From Romeriopsis navalis LEGE 11480 (lineage in GTDB: Bacteria > Cyanobacteriota > Cyanobacteriia > Leptolyngbyales > Leptolyngbyaceae): a stretch of 59,499 bases of DNA. Both the position numbers and the translations under genes were made by a program. The stretch lies in NCBI RefSeq assembly GCF_015207035.1, contig NZ_JADEXQ010000027.1, positions 1 to 59,499 of the forward strand, read 5' to 3'. The notes beneath the pieces were generated by a model. The model ran no database searches and was not told the origin of the DNA. It was given only the letters and a program-made list of their open reading frames with translations. Below are positions 1 to 8,793 of this stretch, one piece after another. Each line of letters begins with the position of its first letter. Position 1 is the stretch's first letter.

Positions 1-311
1 CAAGAAAATTCCGGCCCACGACAGGTGCCGAACCACTTAACAGTCGGATATTACGACCTGATAAAAATGAATAACTGTTTACGTTTTGTTACATTTGAGA
101 AGTCCTGGAAAACCAGCCAGCCAAAATTCTTACTCAACCATTAAGCGCATGCTGGCTCTAGGTCTAGCCGCCAGACCATCGGTAGTCTCCTCAGAAACTG
201 CCAATTTGCATCGCTAACGATCGTCAACATTGGCAATCGAGCGCTTAAAGCGATTCGACCAATATGGTCCGGTGGCCCATCGCCTCAAATCCGCTCGCAG
301 GAAGCAAAATA
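1..311. other. Intergenic region before the M50 protease gene
   Basis: No coding frame here is convincing. A small inverted repeat (GGTCT at 161-165, AGACC at 173-177) could form a short hairpin. An AGGA ribosome-binding motif near 299-302 belongs to the next gene. I see nothing else to annotate. Confidence 0.5.
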
Positions 312-1439
312 ATGAACAGTAGTTTACGTATCGGCAACCTATTTGGCATTCCCTTTTTCGTCAATGTGTCGTGGTTTTTCGTTTTAGCCCTAGTCACACT
401 GAATTTCAGCGGTGGTCTAGCCGCTCAGTTTCCGACATTAGGCACTGCCGCCTGGGGCCTCGGCCTCGGCGCCGGACTATTGATGTTCGCTTCAGTGCTG
501 CTACATGAGTTAGGCCATAGTTTCGCCGCCCAGCAGCAGGGCATCAAGGTCAACTCGATCACACTATTTCTATTTGGCGGATTAGCCAGTTTAGAGGATG
601 AAGCGAAAACCCCAGCCGGCGCATTCTGGATTGCGATTGCCGGCCCATTAGTCAGTCTGGCCTTATTTCTACTCCTCACGGGGCTCACGGCCAGTGGTTT
701 GGTTAACGGACCGATCGGCTCAATCAGCCGCTTGCTGGCCTACATTAATTTGAGTTTGGCACTGTTCAATATGATTCCGGGCCTGCCGCTGGATGGTGGC
801 AACGTGCTGAAAGCCGCGATCTGGCAGTTCACGGGCAATCGCTATCGGGGCATCCAATGGGCGAGCCGCATGGGCATGGTGATTGGTGGTGTCGCAATGA
901 GCTTTGGGGCATTATCCGTTCTGGGAATTTCCAATATCGGCAGTTTCTGGACTTTGATTATCGGTTGGTTTATCTGGCGTAATGCGAAGCAGTCGGCTAA
1001 TTCAGCCACCATCCAAGAAACATTATCTGGTCTGACAGCTGCCGATGTCGTCTTGGAAAATAGCCCCATTATTCAGGCTGACAGCACGTTACGCCAGCTC
1101 GCGGATATTGCCGTAGTCACAACTCGCAACCAAAACTGGCAACGCTTTTTAGTCCAAGATTCGCAGGCTCAACTTATTGGGACCATCCCCTTCGATACAA
1201 TCAGAAGCATCCCCGCACACCAATGGCCTGACTATCAAGTTAAAGATTTCGTCCAATCAATACAGCCGGAAGTGCAAGTCCAGGCCAACCAATCCCTGTT
1301 GACGGTGATCGAACAATTTGAGCGGCAGGGCATCCAAGCCTTAGCTGTCATCCGTGAAAATGGCACATTAGTCGGTCTGCTCGAAAAAGCCCAAATTATT
1401 CAGCTATTACAACAACGGACACAAACACAAATGGCCTAG
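312..1439 (+). CDS. Site-2-protease-type M50 metalloprotease with C-terminal CBS domains
   Basis: This is a polytopic membrane zinc metalloprotease of the S2P/M50 family, expected to cut transmembrane substrates within the membrane. The HELGHS motif (HExxH) lies in an early hydrophobic segment and the second metal ligand motif, LPLDGG, follows about 110 residues later in another one, which is the family arrangement. The C-terminal third, after a basic linker, resembles a CBS pair and may sense adenylate nucleotides. The ATG at 312 is preferred over an upstream GTG at 264 because AGGA sits about 10 bases before it and the protein then begins with a normal cytoplasmic leader. Cyanobacteria usually carry several such paralogues. 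The substrate cannot be told from sequence. The gene stands alone, followed by a hairpin-rich spacer. Confidence 0.9.
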   Translation: MNSSLRIGNLFGIPFFVNVSWFFVLALVTLNFSGGLAAQFPTLGTAAWGLGLGAGLLMFASVLLHELGHSFAAQQQGIKVNSITLFLFGGLASLEDEAKTPAGAFWIAIAGPLVSLALFLLLTGLTASGLVNGPIGSISRLLAYINLSLALFNMIPGLPLDGGNVLKAAIWQFTGNRYRGIQWASRMGMVIGGVAMSFGALSVLGISNIGSFWTLIIGWFIWRNAKQSANSATIQETLSGLTAADVVLENSPIIQADSTLRQLADIAVVTTRNQNWQRFLVQDSQAQLIGTIPFDTIRSIPAHQWPDYQVKDFVQSIQPEVQVQANQSLLTVIEQFERQGIQALAVIRENGTLVGLLEKAQIIQLLQQRTQTQMA

Positions 1440-1725
1440 CAATCGATTTCAAGTCGGCGATCGCCCACATAATGATCGCCGACGATGCCGTACCAGCCTT
1501 CTATCCCATCCGGACTGTGGCACAAGATATGCGGTGATTACGCAATCCTCCGCATGACTACGGAGATCAGCCCTACTGAGTCACGATAAAAGTAGGAAAT
1601 TAACGAGAAATTTTCCACCGGATTCGGCTTATATAAGTGCGAATCCTTTTTCCTTGGGAAAAATGGGTTAGCCATCAAATTTTGATGACGCATCTACGAC
1701 TGCTATTTTCTATATTCATTAGGGT
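1440..1725 (+). ncRNA. Candidate structured RNA or leader with three stem-loops
   Basis: This 286-bp spacer holds three clear plus-strand inverted repeats. TCGGCGATC/GATCGCCGA at about 1455-1482 may close the upstream transcript. ATGCGG...CCGCAT with inner GATT/AATC lies at about 1530-1556. GGATTCG/CGAATCC at 1620-1646 is followed by TTTTT. The last is a convincing intrinsic terminator placed about 75 bases before the NB-ARC start. This could be an attenuated leader, a small RNA, or just the M50 3' end. I could not match it to a known riboswitch or to 6S RNA. Confidence 0.3.
1620..1652 (+). terminator. Intrinsic terminator
   Basis: Arms GGATTCG (1620-1626) and CGAATCC (1640-1646) enclose the self-complementary CTTATATAAG, and TTTTTCC follows. 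It separates the M50 gene or the candidate RNA from the NB-ARC gene. Confidence 0.7.
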
Positions 1726-2964
1726 ATGTCTAATAAAGCTCAAGGCGAAGGGCACACACTAGGGTGTTTAGCCTCCACTTCTGGATCGAGCCAATCGATT
1801 CTGGCGTTTCCTGATCCCATTTCACACTTCATCGGACGCGATCGTGAACTACAAGCGATCGAACGCCTATTCAAACAAGGGATTAATGTCGTTGAGCTCA
1901 CGGACTCTCCTGGCAAGATCGGCATGGGCAAATCCGCCTTGGCGATTCAGGCCGTACATGCCCTGAAATCCCACTATAGTGATTGTCAACTCTATGCCAA
2001 TCTCCATGGGCAAGACACCTTCCCGGCCCATGCCCGTGATGTCCTGCAAGAATGGCTCGTGCTGCAGTTTGGCATCGACCCACGGGTGTTACCACAAGAC
2101 ACTAGTGAACTACAAGCACTGTACCAACAGCAGATCGAGGGTCAGCGTGTCATCATCGTGCTGGATAATGTCGCCAGTCTGAAACAAATTCAACCTTTAG
2201 TGGCGCATAGTTCGTCCCAATCGCCCACAGCCTATGCCATTTTGATTACGAGCCGCAGTCCGATCCTGACAGCGGAGCATGGCAAAACCCTATTTGTCGA
2301 TCGACTTGCCACCAATTTAGGCATGTCACTATTGACGGGCAAACCGGCTAGTCAGACACCGAGCCAGGCCGAGGGCTCAGAGGATGGCAGTAAATCCTTA
2401 CATCAAATCATCAAGCTAGCAGATGGTTCACCCTTTGCCTTGCAACTCCTGGGTCATTTATTGCGTCAAGTCCCGCCGACATCGCCAGACACACTGATGC
2501 TAGAGATCGAGAAAGGTAAGCGGAAATACCAAGCGAGTTATCCCGAACAGCTCTCGCAGTTCATGGCTTGTCTCAACGTGGCCTACCAATCTCTAGAAGT
2601 CGAAGACCGCGATTTGCTGAGTCGGCTGAGTGTGCTGCACGGAAGCCAGTTTAATGCTGGCCTGGCCGCACATCTTTGCGGACAAAATAATACGTCGATC
2701 GTCACCTTACGGCTCGAAACCCTACACAAAAAGGGTTGGCTCGTGCCGATGCCGAATCTGGCTAATCCTGGTGAATTAAAGGAATACACCATGCCAGAAG
2801 TAGCTCGCGCTTTTCTCTGGAAAAAAGTCACGGCCAAAGCCCGCCGCACCCTGGTGACGTGGGCCTTAAATTGGACCGACGACCACCACAACGAAATCGA
2901 TCGACTGATGCTCAAATCAGACACCGAACCGATCGCGGATTTGCTGAAGTCGATCGCCAGCTAG
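1726..2964 (+). CDS. Stand-alone NB-ARC-type (STAND) ATPase
   Basis: The protein has 412 residues and resembles the NB-ARC core of AfsR/SARP and Apaf-1-type signal ATPases. An N-terminal FIGRDRELQ motif marks the start of the domain. A Walker A-like GKIGMGKSALA lies near residue 65, a Walker B RVIIVLDN near 142 and a sensor-like LITSR near 175, followed by helical ARC/winged-helix-like sequence containing a SPFALQLLGHLL segment. Family members usually carry an effector or a TPR/WD repeat sensor; neither is visible here, so the protein is unusually short. Partners must be encoded elsewhere if it acts as a switch. It has its own upstream terminator-bounded spacer and no operon mate. The start is the ATG at 1726; a Shine-Dalgarno site is weak. 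Confidence 0.8.
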   Translation: MSNKAQGEGHTLGCLASTSGSSQSILAFPDPISHFIGRDRELQAIERLFKQGINVVELTDSPGKIGMGKSALAIQAVHALKSHYSDCQLYANLHGQDTFPAHARDVLQEWLVLQFGIDPRVLPQDTSELQALYQQQIEGQRVIIVLDNVASLKQIQPLVAHSSSQSPTAYAILITSRSPILTAEHGKTLFVDRLATNLGMSLLTGKPASQTPSQAEGSEDGSKSLHQIIKLADGSPFALQLLGHLLRQVPPTSPDTLMLEIEKGKRKYQASYPEQLSQFMACLNVAYQSLEVEDRDLLSRLSVLHGSQFNAGLAAHLCGQNNTSIVTLRLETLHKKGWLVPMPNLANPGELKEYTMPEVARAFLWKKVTAKARRTLVTWALNWTDDHHNEIDRLMLKSDTEPIADLLKSIAS

Positions 2965-3100
2965 TTGCGATAATCACCGCGGAAAGTCGCCGCCCAAAAA
3001 ACGTGGCCAATGCATTACACAATTGGCCACTTAATCAAAATTCAATTGTTTGGGTTAATGCCGCTGATGCAGACGCCTCCGCATGCACCACATCGCCAAA

Positions 3101-4117
3101 TTAACCAAATAGGGCACCCAAGGCTTTACCCATATTGGATGGAGCCATCGCATCAACCGCCGCCGTCGGCTCATAACCACAGTGCACCATACAATCCTGA
3201 CACTGAGGATTGCCACTCTTACGACCGTACTGACTCCAGTCCGTTGATTCGGTCAGTTCATGGAAGCTATCAACGTAGCCTTCATTCAACAAGTAGCAAG
3301 GCTTTTGCCAACCAAGGACGCTGTAGCTGGGGCTGCCCCAAGGCGTACATTCGTAGTCTTTTTCACCCGTTAGGAAATCGAGGAACAGCGGGTTGTGGTT
3401 GAAGTTCCACTTGGGCTTTTTCCCGGACTTATAGGGAGCCAAAATCTGGCGGAAAAGGTTGCGGGTTTCTTCGCGCTTCAAGAAATGCTCTTGATCCGGT
3501 GCCCATTCATAGCTATAGCCCGGTGAAATCTGCATGCCATCAATGCCAAGTTCACCCAAGAAGTCGAAAAATTCCTGCATTTCAGTAGGGTCGGCACCGT
3601 CAAAAATCGTCGTATTGGTATTCACCGCAAAGCCCTTCGCCTTCGCAGCTTTAATCGCTTTAATCGCAGTATCAAATACGCCCTTGCGATCGACGCACTT
3701 GTCATGCTGATCTTTCAGGCCATCGAGGTGGACCATGAAGGTGAAGTAGGGCGATGGCTCAAACTTATCGAGAAATTTTTCGAGCAGAATGCCATTCGTA
3801 CAAAGGTAGACATATTTCTTGCGTGCCACTAGACCTTGCACAATTTCATCGATCTGCGGGTGCAATAGCGGCTCGCCACCCGGAATCGAAACAACTGGCG
3901 CACCACATTCTTCAGCGGCTTTGAAACATTGCTCCGGCGTGAGATTTTGGACCAAAATTTCCTTCGGATGCTGAATTTTACCGCAGCCAGTGCAGGCGAG
4001 ATTACAACGAAATAGTGGTTCGAGCATTAAGACCAGGGGAAAACGCTTTTTCCCGGTCAGTCGTTGCTTAACCAAATAGCTACCGATCGAAACGGCCTGC
4101 TGTAATTGAATACCCAT
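3101..4117 (-). CDS. hpnH: Adenosyl-hopene transferase HpnH (radical SAM)
   Basis: HpnH joins the 5'-deoxyadenosyl group of S-adenosylmethionine to diploptene, giving adenosylhopane, the first step of extended hopanoid side-chain synthesis. The radical-SAM cluster motif C38-x3-C42-x2-C45 lies in [10 protein letters not shown]. It is followed by the glycine-rich [14 protein letters not shown]-binding segment and by a C-terminal cysteine cluster ([16 protein letters not shown]), both as in the family. The length of 338 residues is normal. The ATG at 4117 is preceded by GAGGAGA at good distance. It lies 62 bp downstream of hpnA on the same strand, so the two probably form an operon. A squalene-hopene cyclase gene is not in the window. 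Confidence 0.95.
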   Translation of the reverse strand: MGIQLQQAVSIGSYLVKQRLTGKKRFPLVLMLEPLFRCNLACTGCGKIQHPKEILVQNLTPEQCFKAAEECGAPVVSIPGGEPLLHPQIDEIVQGLVARKKYVYLCTNGILLEKFLDKFEPSPYFTFMVHLDGLKDQHDKCVDRKGVFDTAIKAIKAAKAKGFAVNTNTTIFDGADPTEMQEFFDFLGELGIDGMQISPGYSYEWAPDQEHFLKREETRNLFRQILAPYKSGKKPKWNFNHNPLFLDFLTGEKDYECTPWGSPSYSVLGWQKPCYLLNEGYVDSFHELTESTDWSQYGRKSGNPQCQDCMVHCGYEPTAAVDAMAPSNMGKALGALFG

Positions 4118-4179
4118 TGATGCTTCTCCTCACAAGGACGATCCAGTGCCAGATGGCCAGACCCTTAACTTTAACGATA

Positions 4180-5163
4180 CTAAACGTAACCATTTGATAC
4201 GAACCAATTTACCGCATCTTGCAAAGCAACCGCCACTGGGGTTTGGGGTAACCCGAGGGTAGCAATTGCTTTACTCGGGTCGTAATACATCTTTTGACGG
4301 GACATCCGCACGCCATCGATCGGCACATCCGGCGTTTTACCCAAGCGGGCCAACAGCATCTCATCCACCCCAGCCACCGCGAGGGGAATCCAAACCGGGA
4401 TTGCGGTTTTGGGCGCGGGCGTACCGGTGATTTCTGCTAACATATCCAGCATTTGTTTCAGCGAAACATTTTGGTTACCGAGGATATAACGTTCGCCAGT
4501 TTGGCCTTTTTGGAGCGCGAGGAGATGCCCCATCGCGACGTCTTCAACGTGAATCAGATTCAGACCTGTATCCACATAGGCCGGCATTTTACGCTTGAGG
4601 AAACGCAGGATCGTATCGCCAGTGGGGGTCGGTTTGATGTCATAGGGACCGATCGGCGTCGAGGGGTTCACAATCACAATATCTTGCCCGGCGGCGATCG
4701 CGTTGTGGGCTTCCTGCTCCGCCCAATATTTCGACTGCTTATAAGCACCAATCAATTTGTGCGGGGGCGACTGATAGGTTTCGTCTGCCGATCGCCCTTG
4801 CCCCAAAACCCCGATCGCCGCCACCGAGCTGGTGTAAACCGTGCGCTTGATCCCCGCCTGCTGGGCCGCCGCCAAGATATTCCGGGTACCGAGGACATTG
4901 ATCTGATGGAGTCGGTCTTTTTCGGTCCGCCACAGCGAATAATGCGCCGCCACATGAAATAGATAATCACAGCCTTGAAGATGGGTCGCAATCTGCGGAT
5001 CATTCAGATCGCTGGTGATCCACTCAACATCTAACCCCCGCAAATTATCGCGGGGACTCTGGGGACGGGCTAACGCCTTGACTACAAAGTTCTGCTTAAG
5101 CAGTAAACGCACTAGATTCGCCCCGACAAATCCAGTCCCACCCGTGACAAAGGCTTTTACCAA
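4180..5163 (-). CDS. hpnA: Hopanoid-associated sugar epimerase HpnA
   Basis: This is an NAD(P)-dependent extended short-chain dehydrogenase of the type found in hopanoid loci, thought to act in making or modifying the hopanoid head group. TGGTGFVGANL at residues 8-18 is the Rossmann nucleotide-binding loop. The catalytic region has TSSVAAIG and a YKQSK (YxxxK) motif near residue 142. Length (327) matches the family. The start is a TTG at 5163 with GAGGGG upstream; no better in-frame start is seen. It is first in an hpnA-hpnH operon and is divergent from the membrane ORF and hpnG-like gene at 5295-6430. Confidence 0.9.
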   Translation of the reverse strand: MVKAFVTGGTGFVGANLVRLLLKQNFVVKALARPQSPRDNLRGLDVEWITSDLNDPQIATHLQGCDYLFHVAAHYSLWRTEKDRLHQINVLGTRNILAAAQQAGIKRTVYTSSVAAIGVLGQGRSADETYQSPPHKLIGAYKQSKYWAEQEAHNAIAAGQDIVIVNPSTPIGPYDIKPTPTGDTILRFLKRKMPAYVDTGLNLIHVEDVAMGHLLALQKGQTGERYILGNQNVSLKQMLDMLAEITGTPAPKTAIPVWIPLAVAGVDEMLLARLGKTPDVPIDGVRMSRQKMYYDPSKAIATLGLPQTPVAVALQDAVNWFVSNGYV

Positions 5164-5294
5164 ACTACGCCCCCTCAGATTTCCCTGTTGCTTTTCGTAA
5201 TAGCCAATTTAAACGATCGCGAAGTTTCACTACAGCCTGCATCGGGGATCGCGCGATTTCCACGGTTATTCATAAAATTTAGGAGCGTGTTGCG

Positions 5295-5765
5295 ATGTTA
5301 ACTCGCAGGACTCGTCTCAGCATCGGAATTGCACGTTTCTCATCGTCAACACTGGCATCCTCACTAAATGGAGTTTGGCTTATGGCTCGATCGCAATCGA
5401 CTGTCATAATTGAAGGATTAACAATCACCACGATTATTGCCGCGTTTGTGGGCAGCTACCCGACGATTGTCCATCCCGCGCCAGCGCCAATCCAATCCTA
5501 TTCCACAAAAGCCCAGGATTTAGCCGGGCTGACACCGCAAATTAATGCCATTGGAGGTGAGGCGGAACAGCTGATTGTGCAGCCACGTACAACCATCACA
5601 CAAGCCCAAACCACCAGTATTTTCTTCCGTCCCGCCGCACCACGCACCTTTTATCCCGGAACGTTATCACCTTTGCCAGAAGATATTTTCCGCACGGATC
5701 AGTTACCCAATGCACTGAAGCTGATTGAAACGCCAATTCAGTCGGGTAAATCAGTTTGGGATTAG
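5295..5765 (+). CDS. Hypothetical single-span membrane or secreted protein, coupled to hpnG-like gene
   Basis: I do not recognise this 156-residue protein. An AGGAG at 5281-5285, nine bases before the ATG, strongly supports the start. After a basic, serine-rich N-terminus of about 35 residues there is one hydrophobic segment (about residues 37-53). A proline- and threonine-rich region without cysteines follows, which suggests a signal anchor with a short outside domain. Its last ten bases overlap the start of the phosphorylase-like gene in another frame, so the two are probably translationally coupled. The position opposite hpnA-hpnH hints at a link to hopanoid metabolism, but that is inference from location only. 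Confidence 0.6.
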   Translation: MLTRRTRLSIGIARFSSSTLASSLNGVWLMARSQSTVIIEGLTITTIIAAFVGSYPTIVHPAPAPIQSYSTKAQDLAGLTPQINAIGGEAEQLIVQPRTTITQAQTTSIFFRPAAPRTFYPGTLSPLPEDIFRTDQLPNALKLIETPIQSGKSVWD

Positions 5766-6430
5766 TTGTATTAGTCCCGCAAGGGGCAGAATATCAGGCA
5801 GTACAACGCGGGTTGCGCCAAGTGCCGCAGGCCGATCGAGACATTGCCAATCTGGACATAGTGGCCATACCGGCAGGGCTACAACCGATACGCAATTTTC
5901 TGGACAGACAACCAGACAATAGCGTTGTGAGATCGGCGATCCGCGTGCTGGTCATGGGGTTATGTGGCAGTCTCGATCCGGCTTTAGCCGTTGGTGATGC
6001 GGTGATGTATCAAAGTTGCCAAGATTCATCACAATCGGTTTGGCAATGTGACACGGAAATTTCTAGCAACGCTAAGCGGGTGAAAGGAGTTTGCAGCGAT
6101 CGCCTCATCGCCACCGCTGCAGATAAGCAATTATTGCGGGCGCAGTCGGGTTGTGATGTCGTCGATATGGAAGGTACGGCGATTCTAGAATTTTTCGACT
6201 CCCGCAAGATTCCAGTGACCGTTTTACGGGTCGTGAGCGATAACGCCACAGGTGATATTCCAGATTTATCGGGGGCGATCGATCGTGATGGCAATTTGCA
6301 ATCAGTCCCGTTGGCGATCGGGCTCATCCGATCACCGCTCAAAGGATTACGCTTGATTCGGGGTGCACTGCGCGGGTTAAAAGCCTTAACACAATTGGCT
6401 GCAACAGTTGTCGCAAACCTTGAACGGTGA
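5756..6430 (+). CDS. hpnG: HpnG-like hopanoid-associated phosphorylase (adenosylhopane nucleosidase)
   Basis: This is a purine-nucleoside phosphorylase/MTA-SAH nucleosidase superfamily protein. In hopanoid clusters this type (HpnG) removes adenine from adenosylhopane made by HpnH, and an hpnH gene lies about 1.6 kb away in divergent orientation. Visible family features are the N-terminal LVVLVPQGAEYQAV, the LVMGLCGSLDPALAVGD segment (glycine-rich phosphate/ribose site), and CDVVDMEGTAILEF, where the MEG motif contacts the sugar, then VLRVVSDNA with the Asp that protonates the base. The start is a TTG overlapping the previous ORF by 10 bases, so expression probably depends on re-initiation. 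Length of 224 residues is typical. Confidence 0.8.
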   Translation: MGLVVLVPQGAEYQAVQRGLRQVPQADRDIANLDIVAIPAGLQPIRNFLDRQPDNSVVRSAIRVLVMGLCGSLDPALAVGDAVMYQSCQDSSQSVWQCDTEISSNAKRVKGVCSDRLIATAADKQLLRAQSGCDVVDMEGTAILEFFDSRKIPVTVLRVVSDNATGDIPDLSGAIDRDGNLQSVPLAIGLIRSPLKGLRLIRGALRGLKALTQLAATVVANLER

Positions 6431-6439
6431 ACAAAGGCA

Positions 6440-6494
6440 AAGATCAGCACTAGCTCAAGCCGTATCGCTCATGGCTTAAGCCGGTGCTGATCTT
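6440..6494. terminator. Long inverted repeat, likely bidirectional terminator
   Basis: A perfect 11-base pair of arms, AAGATCAGCAC (6440-6450) and GTGCTGATCTT (6484-6494), has a further inner AAGCC/GGCTT pairing. It lies between the convergent hpnG-like and GIY-YIG genes, so it can terminate from both sides. Confidence 0.65.
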
Positions 6495-6537
6495 GAATGT
6501 ATGCCAGCCTCTACTGAATGGTGATGCTTTATCCTGA

Positions 6538-7083
6538 TTATTTCAAATCAAGCAATCCCTGCTCCTTGAGCTTTGGCTGAAATCGAATCTCTTCCTGGAC
6601 GCCACGCGCTTTAATCTGCTCCATAATCCCCGCTTCAATACGACGAGCCACATTTTTTACCGCTTTGGTACGCATTACATCATCCAACAGGGGATTCGCC
6701 AATTTTTCCTGTTCTTCCGGTGTCATCAACCCCTCAACTTGAATCGGCTCATTCCAGATCGCCGTGTCATCACTATTCCCGATCGGCACCGCCCCATTTT
6801 CCGCAATCCAGGCATTGCGAGTGTTTTCCAGGATTGTCCGATTGGGCCGATCGATAGTTTGGACCTTAACGCCGTAGCAATATTCCGGGCGGCGGACGAG
6901 ATGCTGCTTTAAGCTCAAGAACACATCACGCGAATAGCCTACATACTGCAATGCATCTTGCTGGTCAAAAATTGCATAGATCCCAACTTTTCCTTGAAAG
7001 ATATGCGGTAATTTACCCGCCGCATCAATGTAGGGAAAATGCTCAAGGCTCGCGAGACTGGGAATGTCGGCTTGGACGTTCAT
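6538..7083 (-). CDS. GIY-YIG nuclease family protein
   Basis: The 181-residue protein has a GIY-YIG-type core: VGIYAIFD at about residues 33-40 and LQYVGYSRD at about 45-53 correspond to the two namesake strands. A helix with KQHLVRR and a later ENTRNAWIAENG, with a Glu/Asn pair that could be metal-binding, complete the domain. A helical C-terminus of about 70 residues has no recognised domain. Similar plain GIY-YIG proteins are common in cyanobacteria; whether they cut DNA is not known to me. The ATG at 7083 is a clean start. It is separated by 78 bp from the small ORF upstream on the same strand. Confidence 0.75.
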   Translation of the reverse strand: MNVQADIPSLASLEHFPYIDAAGKLPHIFQGKVGIYAIFDQQDALQYVGYSRDVFLSLKQHLVRRPEYCYGVKVQTIDRPNRTILENTRNAWIAENGAVPIGNSDDTAIWNEPIQVEGLMTPEEQEKLANPLLDDVMRTKAVKNVARRIEAGIMEQIKARGVQEEIRFQPKLKEQGLLDLK

Positions 7084-7161
7084 GATGTGATTTATGCGAT
7101 CGCAGTAATATTCAGCAAAGTTGTAATTCAGCGCAATTGCACCAGAGCAAAGCCAATCGCA

Positions 7162-7482
7162 CTACACATGGCGGTAAACCGCGCAAAGACGACTGGGTTT
7201 GAAAATTTTGGCTTGGAACATGAAATGAGGTGGCACATTGACGATCGTATGGTCCGCCGAATCATGAAATTTCTCAAATTCAGCAGGCATCCCCTTCGGC
7301 GTATCCGTGCTGTAGGGTACGGGTTGAAATAATAAGCCGGTAAATTCGACTTGCTCCGCCTGACTCGCCCATGCGAGGCGCTGCAAAAATGCTTCGCTGA
7401 TGAGCAACTCAAAGAGGGCCTGTTTCGCTTCCGGACTGAGCGAAAATTGGCCGTCATATGTCTCAATGATTTTGAGTCCCAT
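7162..7482 (-). CDS. Small hypothetical protein
   Basis: This 106-residue protein is not recognised. Start support is good: AAGGG lies about six bases before the ATG. The sequence is mixed alpha/beta, with a helical stretch around residues 20-50 (ALFELLISEAFLQRLAWA) and no membrane segment or metal motif. It is transcribed toward the GIY-YIG gene 78 bp away and may share its transcript. The overlapping 139-residue frame at 7128-7547 is lower in coding quality and was not chosen. Confidence 0.55.
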   Translation of the reverse strand: MGLKIIETYDGQFSLSPEAKQALFELLISEAFLQRLAWASQAEQVEFTGLLFQPVPYSTDTPKGMPAEFEKFHDSADHTIVNVPPHFMFQAKIFKPSRLCAVYRHV

Positions 7483-7649
7483 TCTATCCCTTCCAAATTC
7501 ACACTTTTGCAGCTGTGATTGAGATCGTAGTCGGATAAACCGATCAACTGGAATAACTTCCCCTAAATTTTAGGAATGACCAAAATTGGCGACAAAAAGG
7601 TGAAGTATCGTTGAGGTCACAAGGCTAGCTTGAATCCATCAACTGAGCT

Positions 7650-8696
7650 TTAGCCAATAAACTTAGTCAGATTACGCGGCGCATCAATCGCCAACCCCCG
7701 GTTTTTCGCCATATAATAAGCAACGAGTTGCAGCGGAATCACTGTCAGCAGAGGCGATAGCAGCTCATCAATATCCGTGATCGGCAACACCGCATCAAAC
7801 AAATCGGCATCGTATACGGCACTCTCAGTCGTAATGCCAATTAGGTAAGCACCATAGGACTTAACCCGTTTAGCTTCGGTGATTGTTTTGTCATAGGTGG
7901 CACTGCCGGGAATGGCGATCGTAATCACTGGAAAACCCGACTCAATAATGGCAATTGGCCCATGCATAAAGTCACCGGACGAGAGCCCCTCAGCATGGAG
8001 ATACACCGTTTCTTTGAGTTTCAAGGCACCTTCAAGGGCAATCGCCGTATTAATCCCAGAGCCTAAGAGAATCAACCGATCGGCGGCCACCAATTTCTGT
8101 GCCACTTGCTGACAAGCAACCTCAGTCTGGTTAAGGGTTGTTTGGATTTGTTGCGGAATTTGGGCGATTTTTGATTGGAGCACGATCGTCTGTGGCACAT
8201 TCCGGTTTGCCCGATCGTGCCAAGCTAGGGCCACTCGCAGGAGCAGTAATAGTTGGCCCAGAAAAGTCTTGGTCGCCGCTACCGCTTTCTCTTCACCAGC
8301 GTGCGTTTGCAGCGTATAGCTCGCGAGTTCGTGTAGGCGCGTTTTAGAGCCATTGGTAATTCCCCATTTGGGTGCGGTGGGAAAGCGCTGCGCGACATCA
8401 ATCACATCGCGGGTTTGCCCCGACTGACTCAGCAGATAGATCAGGCTTTTCGGCGGCACTTGCACTGGATAACCGTCCGCGGCATCTTCCAGATGGGCCG
8501 GAATTTGCAGTAATGTCTGCCACCACGATCGACCCACCATTCCCGCATGGCGGCTTGTCCCGCAGGCGCTAAAAATTACCCGATCGACATCCGGCAACGG
8601 CGGCATCGGCAAATCCATCGCCAAGCAACGCTCTGCTACGCTCGGCTGCTCAAAAATATTGGCCAACATTTGCGATGAATCGCCCACGGTCTGCAC
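7650..8696 (-). CDS. SIS-domain protein, GlmS isomerase-half homologue
   Basis: The protein has two sugar-isomerase (SIS) domains and resembles the isomerase half of glucosamine-6-phosphate synthase without the N-terminal glutaminase domain. Motifs seen are FSACGTSRHAGMVG and LSQSGQTRDVIDVA in SIS 1 (phosphosugar-binding serines), EEKAVAATKTF after it, then LGSGINTAIALEGALKLKET in SIS 2 and SGDFMHGPIA. These are all close to GlmS. It may act on a sugar phosphate or deaminate an amino sugar phosphate, as in AgaS/FrlB-type enzymes. The start is a GTG at 8696; an ATG at 8669 is possible. The length of 348 residues is right for a stand-alone unit. Confidence 0.85.
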   Translation of the reverse strand: MQTVGDSSQMLANIFEQPSVAERCLAMDLPMPPLPDVDRVIFSACGTSRHAGMVGRSWWQTLLQIPAHLEDAADGYPVQVPPKSLIYLLSQSGQTRDVIDVAQRFPTAPKWGITNGSKTRLHELASYTLQTHAGEEKAVAATKTFLGQLLLLLRVALAWHDRANRNVPQTIVLQSKIAQIPQQIQTTLNQTEVACQQVAQKLVAADRLILLGSGINTAIALEGALKLKETVYLHAEGLSSGDFMHGPIAIIESGFPVITIAIPGSATYDKTITEAKRVKSYGAYLIGITTESAVYDADLFDAVLPITDIDELLSPLLTVIPLQLVAYYMAKNRGLAIDAPRNLTKFIG

Positions 8697-8793
8697 TTCC
8701 TAAATTTTCCAAAAACTCGATCGTGGGCGCGGGTCGCAAGGCCGCGGACAGAATTAACGGCTAACCACAATCACCAGTTAGTTGACCAAGCAA

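Noticed and set aside
1500-1525. Minus-strand sequence AGTCCGGATGGGATAGAAG resembles the 3' end of the FMN (RFN) riboswitch.
   Set aside because: The other conserved RFN segments are absent within 150 bp, and no minus-strand gene follows. I treat it as chance similarity.
5295-6430. The 156-residue ORF and the hpnG-like ORF as one frameshifted gene.
   Set aside because: The second ORF starts at the normal N-terminus of HpnG-type proteins and the first has its own ribosome site, so two overlapping genes explain it better.
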